Below, piece after piece: positions 1 through 7,967 of a stretch of 64,000 nucleotides of DNA. Numbering within the stretch: position 1 is the first letter of the stretch; every line of letters starts with the position of its first letter. The translations under genes and the position numbers were made by a program. This DNA is from Halegenticoccus tardaugens. GTDB taxonomy: Archaea > Halobacteriota > Halobacteria > Halobacteriales > Haloferacaceae. The stretch is taken from contig NZ_SDIC01000010.1 of NCBI RefSeq assembly GCF_004116405.1, positions 62,001 through 126,000 of the forward strand. The letters are read 5' to 3'. The notes under the pieces were generated by a model. The model was not told where the DNA came from. It did no database searches and saw only the letters and a program-made list of their open reading frames with translations.

Positions 1-2
1 CC

Positions 3-1238
3 ATGCAGTACAACTATAAGTACCGACTCGCACCGGACGAAGCCACCCGCGACGAGCTTCGGCACCACATCGACGTGTGTCGGCAACTGTACAACCACTG
101 CCTCTACGAACTCAACGAATCCACAGACGGCATCCCGGCTCGCTACGACCTTCAGGGGCAACTCCCCGACCTCAAGAAGTGGTGGATCGACCTGAAAGGC
201 GTTCACTCGAAAGTCCTTCAGATGGTCGTCAAGCGCGTCTACGACAACCTTTCGACGCTCAAAGCACAGAAAGACAACGGACGCGCTGTTGGGATGCTCA
301 AATGGAAGCGTCCTCGGGACTACCGTTCGCTCACCTACAACCAGACCGGCTTCAAGCTCAAGAATACGAGCGGTCGGCCCTTGCTGTGGTTGAGCAAGAT
401 CGGTGACATTCCGGTCCGACTCCACCGAGAGATACCCGACGACGCGACACTCAAGCAGGTCACGCTCAAGAAGGAACCGACCGGCGAATGGTACGCTACC
501 TTCGGCGTTGAACTCGACCGTGAGCCGCCGGCGAAACCCGAAAATCCCGAGCGGTGCGTCGGCATCGACATAGGGATTCTCTCGTATACCCACGACTCGG
601 ATGGGTTCTCGGTTGGGTCGCTCGACCTCTCCGAGGAACGCGACCGGCTTGAACGCGCACAACAGAAGCTCTCACGGAAGGAACACGGTTCGAACAACTA
701 CCGCACGCAACGGCGCGTTGTCGCCAAACGCCACGCCGACCTGAAGCGGAAGCGTCGGGACTTCTTACACAGACTCTCAAACCACTATGCTCGGGAATAC
801 GACCTCGTGGCGGTCGAGGACTTGGATGCGAAAGGGTTGATGGAACTTCCGTCGAACAGCCGAAACCGTGCGTCGGCGTCGTGGGGAACGTTCCTTCGGA
901 TGCTCGAATACAAGTGTGAACGCGAAGGGACGCACTTCGTCGCCGTTGATCCACGCGGAACGACGAAAGAGTGTTCGAAGTGCGGTGTTTCGACCGACAA
1001 GCCGTTGTGGGTCCGCGAACACTCCTGTCCCTCATGCGGGTTCGAAGCGGACCGTGACCTCAATGCGGCGCTGAACATTCTTTCTCGCGGCCTCAATCAA
1101 GTAGGAGTGGTTCACTCCGAATCAACGCCTGTGGAGACTGCGCTCCCTACGGGAACCGTTGCGGTTCCTGCAAAGCGCGTCGTGGAAGCAGGAAGCCCCG
1201 GCCTCACGGAGCGAACGGCGTCAGCCGTGAGCGAGTAG
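3..1238 (+). CDS. tnpB: IS200/IS605-type TnpB (OrfB) RNA-guided nuclease
   Basis: Encodes a 411-residue TnpB, the transposon-encoded nuclease of IS200/IS605 elements that uses an RNA from the element's right end (omega-RNA) as guide. The RuvC-like residues are visible: Asp189 in GIDIGI, Glu272 in VEDLD and Asp350/352 in EADRDLNAALNI. A four-cysteine zinc ribbon lies between (Cys324, Cys327, Cys342, Cys345). Length and motifs are full size, so the gene looks intact. No tnpA-type transposase lies within the window, so the element may depend on one elsewhere. The last about 45 codons overlap the expected omega-RNA region. The start at position 3 may not be the true one, because sequence upstream is outside the window. 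Confidence 0.93.
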   Translation: MQYNYKYRLAPDEATRDELRHHIDVCRQLYNHCLYELNESTDGIPARYDLQGQLPDLKKWWIDLKGVHSKVLQMVVKRVYDNLSTLKAQKDNGRAVGMLKWKRPRDYRSLTYNQTGFKLKNTSGRPLLWLSKIGDIPVRLHREIPDDATLKQVTLKKEPTGEWYATFGVELDREPPAKPENPERCVGIDIGILSYTHDSDGFSVGSLDLSEERDRLERAQQKLSRKEHGSNNYRTQRRVVAKRHADLKRKRRDFLHRLSNHYAREYDLVAVEDLDAKGLMELPSNSRNRASASWGTFLRMLEYKCEREGTHFVAVDPRGTTKECSKCGVSTDKPLWVREHSCPSCGFEADRDLNAALNILSRGLNQVGVVHSESTPVETALPTGTVAVPAKRVVEAGSPGLTERTASAVSE

Positions 1239-1253
1239 GCCGGGGTAGTTCAC
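1105..1253 (+). ncRNA. Predicted omega-RNA and right end of the TnpB element
   Basis: The 3' end of tnpB and the following bases can fold into stem-loops, including ACGGC (1215-1219) pairing with GCCGT (1224-1228), and the block ends with GTAGTTCAC at 1245-1253. The same terminal bases recur at 6264, 40962 and 51285, which marks the right end of the element family. In known TnpB systems the guide is the sequence immediately beyond this end, here the start of a membrane-protein remnant. The RNA boundaries are inferred from the family, not seen directly. Confidence 0.45.
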
Positions 1254-1264
1254 TCATTGCCACG

Positions 1265-1393
1265 ATGATCGGGGCCGTCCTGACGCATCTCTTCCGGGTT
1301 GACGATCCACTCTGGAGATCCGTCGGGCCAGCGATCTACCTCATAGCTGGACTCTTCGTCACGAGTTTCCAGCTGCTCTCGTTCTATCTATAA
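1265..1393 (+). pseudogene. C-terminal remnant of a membrane protein cut by the TnpB element
   Basis: A 42-codon open frame begins a few bases after the right end of the TnpB element and ends in TAA. It encodes MIGAVLTHLF followed by a hydrophobic helix (AIYLIAGLFVTSFQLLSFYL). This looks like the tail of a small polytopic protein, with some resemblance to DoxX-like proteins. No N-terminal part is seen to the right of the element, and the left flank is outside the window. I infer that insertion of the element truncated the gene. The family assignment is weak. Confidence 0.5.
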
Positions 1394-1421
1394 GAAGTAC
1401 GAGCAGCAGCCATTCCCCTGT

Positions 1422-3266
1422 TCACACGCCCCATAGCGCCGCGATCCCGAGCACGGTCACGATCGACAGCAGCACCTGCAACGGCGCGCCGACTCGGAAG
1501 TAGTCCGTGAACCGGTAGCCGCCGGGCCCGTACACGAGCAGATTCGTCTGGTAGCCGATCGGCGTCACGAAGTCAGCGCTGGCGGCGAAGGTAACCGCGA
1601 GCACGAACGCGAACGCGTCCGCGCCGACGCGATTCGCGGTCTCGACCGCAATCGGCAGCATGAGGATGACGCTCGCGCTGTTACTGATGAGCGCGGTCAC
1701 GAGCGTCGTCAGGATGTAAAACAGCCAGAGCACGCCGATCGGAGGGAGCACGTCCGCGCTCATCGCGCCGAGCGCGCCGAGAAGGTCGGCCGCGCCGGTC
1801 TGCTCAAACGCGATACCGAGCGGAATTAGCCCGGCGATCAGGAAGATGACGTTCCACTCGATTCCGTCGTACAGTTCGTGCGGCTTTATGACCCCGGTTA
1901 CGATCATCCCGACGACGCCCCCGAGGGCGGACACGAGTATGTCGACGACGCCCAGCGCCGCGAGTCCGACGACGAGCGCGATGATGACGAGGGCGATTGG
2001 TACTTTCGACGTGCGGTAGTTAGGCTCGGACACCTCGCGCACGACGATGAAGTCTCGGTCCGCCGCCATCCGGTTGAGCGCGTCCTCCGTCGCCTGCACA
2101 AGGAGCGTGTCGCCGCTTCGAAGGTGCGTCTGATCCATCCGGTGGTGCAGAATGTTGGACCCGCGACGGATGGCGAGGACGGTCGCGTCGTACTGCTGGC
2201 TGAACGCGACGTTCGCGAGCGTCTGGTCGACGAGCGACGACCACGAGGGAATGACGAGTTCCACGAGCGTCCGCTGTTTTTCGTTCGGGCGGAGTTCCTC
2301 TTCCGTCACGGTCGCCGTCGGCACGAACGACAGCCCTTCGGTCGTCATGAGTCCTCGAAGCGAGTCGAGCCCGACGCGGACGACGAACAGGTCGCCCGCC
2401 CTGACGTCCTCCCCGAGCGGATCGACGAACGGTTCGCCGTTCCGGATGAGCTGGAGGATATCGAAATCCACCGGGGAGTCTTCGAACGCATCCTCGACCG
2501 TCCGGCCGACGACCGGCGAGTCGCCTTCGACGACGACCTCGGTCAGGTAATCGCCGAGTTCGTACTCCGCGACGAGATCCTCGCCGGGGCTGACTCGTTC
2601 CGGGAGGAGTCGGTAGCCCACGGTCGCGAGGTACACCGCGCTCGTGACGAACACGATCGCGCCGAGGGCGGTGAACTCGAACATCGAAAACGGACGACCG
2701 ATTAACCTGCCGGCCACGTCGCTCGCGACCAGATTCGTGGAAGTTCCGATAAGGGTGAGCATCCCGCCCGTCATCGACGCGTACGAAAGCGGGATGAGAA
2801 GCTTTGAGGGGGACGTCCCGCCCTGATCCGCCATGTCCGAGATGACCGGCATGAGCATCGTGACGATCGGCGTGTTGTTGAGGATCCCTGACGGAACGCC
2901 CGCGACCGCGAGCGTCGCAAGGAGTTGTCTACGCTGGTCGGTCCCGGCGAAGGACACCATTCGCTCTCCGAGTCGCTGGACCGCTCCGGTCTTCGTGATG
3001 CCGAAACTGAGAACCAGCATCGCCAACACGGTAATCGTCGCCTCGTTCGAGAAGCCCGAGACGCCCTCTTCGGGGGAGATCTGCGTGAACGGACCGAGGA
3101 CGATTAACGCGACCATGACCATGAGCGCCGTGACGTCCGCCGGTACCAGCTCGGTGACGAACAGCAGGAGCGCGGCGGCCGCGATGAGAAACACGACGGC
3201 CATCTCCGCCGTAACCGGCGGCATATCTACCGTCGTTTGAGCGAAAACGGCCGTCGCGGGTAACAT
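1422..3266 (-). CDS. SLC13/DASS-type anion transporter with two TrkA-C (RCK_C) domains
   Basis: A 614-residue inner-membrane permease. The order is a first set of about five or six hydrophobic segments, two soluble TrkA-C/RCK_C-like domains in the middle (about residues 210-390, ending in DTLLVQATEDALNRMA), then a second set of membrane segments. This layout is typical of SLC13-like sodium-coupled carriers for sulfate, phosphate or dicarboxylates. The motif SNSASVILMLPIA in the second half matches the conserved Ser-Asn region of the family. The ATG at 3266 (MLPATAVFA) is preferred over an upstream in-frame ATG, because membrane homology begins soon after it. The substrate cannot be told from sequence. 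It stands alone and is not in an operon with its neighbours. Confidence 0.85.
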   Translation of the reverse strand: MLPATAVFAQTTVDMPPVTAEMAVVFLIAAAALLLFVTELVPADVTALMVMVALIVLGPFTQISPEEGVSGFSNEATITVLAMLVLSFGITKTGAVQRLGERMVSFAGTDQRRQLLATLAVAGVPSGILNNTPIVTMLMPVISDMADQGGTSPSKLLIPLSYASMTGGMLTLIGTSTNLVASDVAGRLIGRPFSMFEFTALGAIVFVTSAVYLATVGYRLLPERVSPGEDLVAEYELGDYLTEVVVEGDSPVVGRTVEDAFEDSPVDFDILQLIRNGEPFVDPLGEDVRAGDLFVVRVGLDSLRGLMTTEGLSFVPTATVTEEELRPNEKQRTLVELVIPSWSSLVDQTLANVAFSQQYDATVLAIRRGSNILHHRMDQTHLRSGDTLLVQATEDALNRMAADRDFIVVREVSEPNYRTSKVPIALVIIALVVGLAALGVVDILVSALGGVVGMIVTGVIKPHELYDGIEWNVIFLIAGLIPLGIAFEQTGAADLLGALGAMSADVLPPIGVLWLFYILTTLVTALISNSASVILMLPIAVETANRVGADAFAFVLAVTFAASADFVTPIGYQTNLLVYGPGGYRFTDYFRVGAPLQVLLSIVTVLGIAALWGV

Positions 3267-3368
3267 CTCCTTCGAACTGCGTGGCGAAGAATAAAAGAGA
3301 TTCACACGAGATTCAGTCGACGAACCCCGCGTTCGACTCGGTTTTTGCACACAGAATCCCGTCGGGCG

Positions 3369-4325
3369 TCAAAAATCCGACCTCCGAACGGCGTCTACGA
3401 CCGTCCCCTCTCCGGCGGCTGTGCGCCGGAGCCACCCGCGGGTGTCTTTGCTCACGTACCGGAGGACGTCGACGCCGGCCGGAGTGGTGTACAACGTGCC
3501 GAGAGACGAAGGAGGGACGGGTTCGTAGTCGGGATCCTGCAGATTTCTGACGCCGACAGCGAGCAGTTCCTCGCACGCGGCGATCTGGCGGCGTTCGACC
3601 TCCCGCCACGTGTGCGCATCGCGGATGTCGACTTCCTCGTACGCCACGATGCTCCCCGCGTCGAGCCGCTCTTCGAGTTGCTGGAGCGTAACGCCCGCCG
3701 TGGGCTCGCCGTTGAGAAACTCCCAGAACCCTCCCGGTTGTCCCCGGTAGGACTCGAAGTCGCCGCGATGAAAGCTCAACACGCCGTGCGTCGGCATGGT
3801 CAGCAACTCTCCTTTCAGCACCCCGAAGCCGAACCGGACGACGACGTCCGTCCGCGGGCCGACCTCCCGCTCCACTCGCGCCGGAAGCCGGTTGCCGAAC
3901 GTCCGAGCCGGTCTGGGTTGACAGTGTATCCGTTTTGCGTCAGCCATCCCGGGTATCGAACCGATCGGACGAGGCTCCATGTACTCCGGCGGTCCACGGA
4001 AGCCCCTGAATCCGCCCACGATCGACCACAAGGGATAGTTCTGCACTCGCTCGACGCAACTTTCGAGCCGCTCCTCGAGTGACTTCGACGACACGCGGTC
4101 GTTGATCACGACGTGGGTGATCTCGACGTTCGTCCGCGCAATCATCCGTTCGATCGCCCGCTTTTGCCACGCGGGAATGCGCTCGTTGGCCAGGAGGAGG
4201 CCGACGCGGAATCGTTTCCTGCCGGAGGCTTGGTTGGAATCCGATTCACGGCCGAGCAGCGGCGAATCCTCCATCGTCGCATCGGATTGGTTCGCACCGT
4301 GGGCGAAATCTGGCGTCTGAGTCAT
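3369..4325 (-). CDS. Formyltransferase-family protein (sugar N-formyltransferase-like)
   Basis: A 318-residue protein related to methionyl-tRNA formyltransferase and to sugar N-formyltransferases, which move a formyl group from N10-formyl-tetrahydrofolate to an amino sugar. The core motif is LSFHRGDFESYRG followed by GFWEFLNGE and AGVTLQQLEERLDAGSIV. The active-site His is present, but the usual Asn two residues before it is Ser, as in the paralogue at 44045-44995. The ATG at 4325 (MTQTPDF) is chosen because an upstream start at 4418 would lie beyond the promoter box at 4367-4376. That box is the one used across the glycan block 24 kb away, which links this gene to the same programme. Its substrate is unknown. 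Confidence 0.72.
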   Translation of the reverse strand: MTQTPDFAHGANQSDATMEDSPLLGRESDSNQASGRKRFRVGLLLANERIPAWQKRAIERMIARTNVEITHVVINDRVSSKSLEERLESCVERVQNYPLWSIVGGFRGFRGPPEYMEPRPIGSIPGMADAKRIHCQPRPARTFGNRLPARVEREVGPRTDVVVRFGFGVLKGELLTMPTHGVLSFHRGDFESYRGQPGGFWEFLNGEPTAGVTLQQLEERLDAGSIVAYEEVDIRDAHTWREVERRQIAACEELLAVGVRNLQDPDYEPVPPSSLGTLYTTPAGVDVLRYVSKDTRGWLRRTAAGEGTVVDAVRRSDF

Positions 4326-4366
4326 GTGACGTCCTCGGCGTATCCCCCCGTTTCCGGACGAGGCGT

Positions 4367-4376
4367 GTTTGTTATG
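4367..4376 (-). promoter_or_regulatory. CATAACAAAC box upstream of the formyltransferase gene
   Basis: Reads CATAACAAAC on the minus strand, centred about 46 nt before the ATG at 4325. It matches the recurrent CATAACAAAG box of the glycan block, so it is probably the TATA-equivalent of this promoter. Confidence 0.5.
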
Positions 4377-4813
4377 CACGCCTTGTTGGACGCAGAACGC
4401 CCTTACCGAGTCGAACAACCGGTTTCACGTCGGAAGGCTGAATCTCCCCTCACCCTCGATGAACCGGTCGCGTCTTCCGGTCGACGTCCCGACTAACGGG
4501 ACCCTACCGATTCGAACGACTGCTCTCAGTAGCCGACACGAGCGGACTCTCCCGAGAGACGGACGATGATTTCGACGCAACGAGGGGCGGCGAAGCTACT
4601 GACGGTGGTCGGTAGTTGACGAGGCATCGTCGCTGATTTCGCAGCAACGCGACTGGAAGCGGGACGAGCTAGAACACGACGTGAATCGCGCGGAATACCG
4701 AATCATTCGATCATTCCAGCCGACCGTGAACTGCCTCACGTAAGTGAGTGGGTCTATGGTGGGACGCTATTCATGTCGTCATACGGCACCGGGAGGGGTA
4801 GACGCACTCCATG
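4377..4813. other. Intergenic stretch, no gene seen
   Basis: Between the promoter box of the formyltransferase gene and the end of the DUF389 gene there is no open frame with convincing composition, no tRNA and no clear repeat. It reads as degenerate coding-like sequence on both strands. Confidence 0.5.
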
Positions 4814-6097
4814 TCAGGTAGATCTCTGCCCTCGCACGAATTCGACGTTGACGACGACATCTTCTCCGGTCGTTTTCGTCAGACGGTCATCGATACGCTG
4901 TGCGACGTCAGGTGGTAGATGTGCGTTTGGCCCGTGCGCCACAACCACAGTTACATCAGCTGGATTACCAAGGAGTACATGATCAACATCGTAGTCGACA
5001 GTGACGTCCACGAACTCCAGTTCACCGAACTGACCGCTGTCGAACATCGCTTCAACTTCCGTGTTTGCGCTAGTCTCCACAGTTCCAACTTCGAACGACG
5101 CCCAGGTGACGGCACCGAGGACGATCGACAGCAGGACGAGGCCAAGAACGATGGTCGCGATTCGGATGCGGACTGCCCGTCGAGCCCGTGTTGCATGCCT
5201 TCCTTTCTCGGGGCGATAGCCAGCGACCCATAATAGAACGAGTGCCGAGAGGTTGATAGCGAGCAGGTTCACCAGCACGAGGACGCCAGCAGTGAGAACA
5301 ACGCCAGGATATCCCCATGCGACGCCAAGGCCCGCGGTGGCGGCAGGCGGGATGAGTGCCACCGCGATGGCAACCCCGACGAGTGCTGATCCCGCTCCCC
5401 GGATGATGCTCACAGCACCGGCAATACCCGATCCGAGCGCTAGAAAGAGTGCGAGGAAATTCGGGGATGTTCGTTCGAGGACTTGCGGAATCGTCCGGAT
5501 ATCAACCGGCGGCAAAAGGACAGTCTCTTTCAATAGTAAGCCGAGGACGGCGGCCGTCACGACTGCGGCGAGCAGGCCAGTTACTTGAAGTGTCACACCA
5601 CGCGATGTCATATCGGAGTCTGCGAGAACGGCCCCGACGCTGGCCGAGATGGCCGGTCCCATCAGCGGCGCGATAACCATTGCCCCGATGATGGTTGCCG
5701 CCGAATCGAGGAGCAGCCCAGTCGTCGCGATGAGCGTGCTCACGACGAGGAAAATGAAAAACGTCGAGGACGCGGGGGCGAGCTCTTCAGCGTGTGCAAC
5801 GAGTTCGTCACGCGAGATACGATACCCCCGGTATCGATCTTTTAGTGCCTCGATGCGCTCGGAGACGACTGTCTCTGTCGGCATGACGATGGTATAGGAG
5901 TTCTCCGTAATACCGACCCCATGCAAATTATCGAGCACGGGTTCGACTCCGGACTCGGGCATGGGAAAGGAGACCAGCGCTTCGAAGTCGCCGCGGCCAG
6001 TCTCCTCCCAGACAGCATAGTCGATCCCTTCCTCGTCGAGTACTGCAAGAACGGCTGCTCGATCCCCATTTGGAATGAGCACTTGGACGAGACGCAT
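4814..6097 (-). CDS. DUF389 (TIGR00341-type) membrane protein
   Basis: A 427-residue protein with the DUF389 layout. A soluble N-terminal region of about 100 residues comes first (MRLVQVLIPNGDRAAVLAVL...), then about six membrane segments with the family motifs ATIIGAMVIAPLMGP and VALIPPAATAGLG, and a soluble C-terminal tail of about 85 residues. The family has no firmly established function. The ATG at 6097 fits the family start. An inverted repeat (6116-6124 with 6139-6147) sits just upstream and may be its promoter or operator. It appears monocistronic. Confidence 0.88.
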   Translation of the reverse strand: MRLVQVLIPNGDRAAVLAVLDEEGIDYAVWEETGRGDFEALVSFPMPESGVEPVLDNLHGVGITENSYTIVMPTETVVSERIEALKDRYRGYRISRDELVAHAEELAPASSTFFIFLVVSTLIATTGLLLDSAATIIGAMVIAPLMGPAISASVGAVLADSDMTSRGVTLQVTGLLAAVVTAAVLGLLLKETVLLPPVDIRTIPQVLERTSPNFLALFLALGSGIAGAVSIIRGAGSALVGVAIAVALIPPAATAGLGVAWGYPGVVLTAGVLVLVNLLAINLSALVLLWVAGYRPEKGRHATRARRAVRIRIATIVLGLVLLSIVLGAVTWASFEVGTVETSANTEVEAMFDSGQFGELEFVDVTVDYDVDHVLLGNPADVTVVVAHGPNAHLPPDVAQRIDDRLTKTTGEDVVVNVEFVRGQRST

Positions 6098-6115
6098 GCG
6101 GATATTACGTGCTAT

Positions 6116-6147
6116 TCAATATATGAGGCCATCTGCATATATATTGA
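6116..6147 (-). promoter_or_regulatory. AT-rich inverted repeat before the DUF389 gene
   Basis: TCAATATAT at 6116-6124 pairs perfectly with ATATATTGA at 6139-6147, spaced by 14 nt. The near arm ends 19 nt before the ATG at 6097. The AT-rich arms could hold the TATA box and also form a repressor site. This is inferred from position and symmetry only. Confidence 0.45.
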
Positions 6148-6263
6148 GAACTTCTCTACGGTTTTCCTTTCTCACCCGAAGGAGCGAATACCAGCCAACG
6201 GCCGCGAAAATAGCAGTTGGAGGTTGCCGTTCGGCGGTTGCTTGCGGTCTACTCATGCGCATG

Positions 6264-6595
6264 GTGAACTACCCACCCTACGCGCTTCGCGCGTTGAGGG
6301 TAGGGCTTCCCCGTTCTATGACGCGACTTGCAGATGCCACACGGGCACCGTAGCGGTCGCAGTCTCCGGGGGCGTGGAGTCGGCCTGTCCCATGCCTAAT
6401 TCAGAAAACGCGCGTTGAAGGATGTTCTTCGCGGCGTTCGCGTCCCTCTCGTCCTCGTATCCACACGACGGACATGAGTGCTCGCGCACCCACAGAGGTT
6501 TGTCGGTTTCGACGCCGCAAGTGCTACACTCCTTGGTAGTGCCGCATGGATTACCTTCGACGAGGTGCGTATCCCCTCCATACTCCGTTCGCTTC
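6264..6595 (-). pseudogene. TnpB C-terminal fragment with right end
   Basis: On the minus strand this encodes the zinc ribbon and last catalytic region of a TnpB: GTTKECSTCG, then SCPSCGYEDERDANAAKNIL, close to the intact copy at 3-1238. Reading upstream, homology stops near 6595 where an in-frame stop occurs, so at least 300 residues are missing. The right-end bases GTAGTTCAC are kept at 6264-6272, next to a hairpin (ACGCGC at 6280-6285 with GCGCGT at 6289-6294). It is a dead remnant, although the omega-RNA part could in principle still be transcribed. Confidence 0.75.
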
Positions 6596-6713
6596 GCTCA
6601 CTCCGTTGAGGAAGGGGTATTGCACCTGTTAAAGATAAACGAAAAGATCTGTCTCCGAAGGAATGACTGAAATTGGCAATATATTTTGGCTGAGGGAAGA
6701 AATATATGTGATT

Positions 6714-6730
6714 ACCCCGTTGTACGGGGT
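6714..6730 (+). promoter_or_regulatory. Palindromic operator touching the start codon of the HTH gene
   Basis: ACCCCGT-tgt-ACGGGGT is a perfect 7-bp inverted repeat that ends one base before the ATG at 6731. A TATA-like AAATATAT lies at 6700-6707, about 27 nt before the ATG, as expected for a leaderless transcript. The palindrome therefore covers the transcription start and is a good candidate site for autoregulation by the winged-helix protein encoded just after it. Confidence 0.6.
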
Positions 6731-7249
6731 ATGACGGACAATGCTCACCGTGACGGCCCACCCCCGTTCGATAGGCCCTTCGAGGGTGAAGATACGAAGC
6801 AGCGCGTGTACGGCGCGGTGCTGCATGCCCGAGAGCCGATGACCGTCTCGAAGATTGCCGAGCGGGCAGACTGCTCGGAAGAGTCGGCGCGGACACACCT
6901 GTCCTTCTACGCCGACCTCGGTATCGTCATTCGCCACGAGGGCCGGCCAGTTCGGTACGAGCGCAACGACGACTACTTCGAGTGGCGGCGAGTGAACGGG
7001 CTGGCACAGGAGAACACTATTGACGAGTTGCAGGTTCGCGTGTCAGAACTGACCGGCCGAATTGAGGAGTACCGTGACGAATACAACGCTGACTCACCTG
7101 CCGAAGTCGATGTCCTCGAATTCGACGCGGCGCAGGTTGACGACGTATATGTTGACCTCGGTGACTGGGCCACCGCTATCGAGGAACGCCGCCTTCACGA
7201 ACGCGCTCGGAGAAAGGTCGCTGGTTCCACGGCTCAATCACACGGCTGA
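6731..7249 (+). CDS. Winged-helix DNA-binding protein, possible antitoxin or repressor
   Basis: A 172-residue protein. A winged helix-turn-helix spans about residues 20-85 (TVSKIAERADCSEESARTHLSFYADLGIV). A predicted coiled segment follows (ENTIDELQVRVSELTGRIEEYRDEY), then an acidic C-terminal tail. The ATG at 6731 was chosen because the TATA box and operator lie just before it. The next gene starts two bases after its stop, so the two form one unit. I infer that this protein represses its own operon and may counteract the downstream protein. Similar winged-helix and DUF6516-like pairs are common in haloarchaea, but the antitoxin role is not shown by the sequence. Confidence 0.7.
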   Translation: MTDNAHRDGPPPFDRPFEGEDTKQRVYGAVLHAREPMTVSKIAERADCSEESARTHLSFYADLGIVIRHEGRPVRYERNDDYFEWRRVNGLAQENTIDELQVRVSELTGRIEEYRDEYNADSPAEVDVLEFDAAQVDDVYVDLGDWATAIEERRLHERARRKVAGSTAQSHG

Positions 7250-7251
7250 CG

Positions 7252-7683
7252 ATGGTGCCGGTGGATGACGGTGCGACTCCCGCACCGATAGACCGGTCGG
7301 TGTTAGAGCGAATACAGTCACGATTCGTCGGCAGCCGTATGACTGAGTCCGCGGAATTAGTCGGAGAAGGAAACCTGCACCTCCGTGTTGAGTTGTCCCG
7401 AGAGTACTACCCGGGTGAGGTATCTGCTCACTTTGAGATTCGGTGGTACCGCAACGATGACTTCAATGTCCACTACCAAGAAGAACGACAGAATACTGAG
7501 TGGAAGTGTCGGTGGGACCGGCATCCGAACACTCACAACTCACGGGACCACTTCCATCCGCCGCCGACGGCCAGCCGCAACGACGCGGAGGACGCTCAGT
7601 GGCCGCCGGATCATCGGGACGTAAGCCGCCTCGTTTTTGATCGCATTGAGAAACGCATAGAAACACTGTGGGAGCGACGATAG
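7252..7683 (+). CDS. TumE/DUF6516-like small protein, possible toxin partner
   Basis: A 143-residue protein. It has a central beta-rich region (LHLRVELSREYYPGEVSAHF, then RWYRNDDFNVHYQEE) and a His/Pro-rich motif, RHPNTHNSRDHFHPPP, at about residues 87-102. That motif resembles the conserved core of DUF6516/TumE proteins. It starts two bases after the stop of the winged-helix gene, so co-translation is likely. A toxin role is an inference from this pairing and the motif. The protein could equally be an effector of the regulator with another job. Confidence 0.55.
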   Translation: MVPVDDGATPAPIDRSVLERIQSRFVGSRMTESAELVGEGNLHLRVELSREYYPGEVSAHFEIRWYRNDDFNVHYQEERQNTEWKCRWDRHPNTHNSRDHFHPPPTASRNDAEDAQWPPDHRDVSRLVFDRIEKRIETLWERR

Positions 7684-7967
7684 ATAGACGAACTCTCTCA
7701 TCGTTCCCAAGCGGCACGCCGTTGGTATATATGCAAACTTCTTGAGTAAGTGATTCGGACTCGATGAAACGAAGGCACGCTTGACATCCTCCGAGATTGT
7801 GAACTTCAAGACGGATCGTTTTCCGTATATCATATTATGGTTTATGGTACACTCACGTCAACGCTGTCCCCCGATTTCACCGCGTCGATCGCCGCGCGAG
7901 TCCACTGTTGATTAGCCCACAAACATTCAGTAGATTTAGGAGGTCCCTCGCCGTCGGTCGACCTGGA

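Noticed and set aside
7684..7967. Attachment site for the adjacent tyrosine recombinase
   Set aside because: No tRNA gene and no direct repeat pair was found in this gap or on the other side of the gene.
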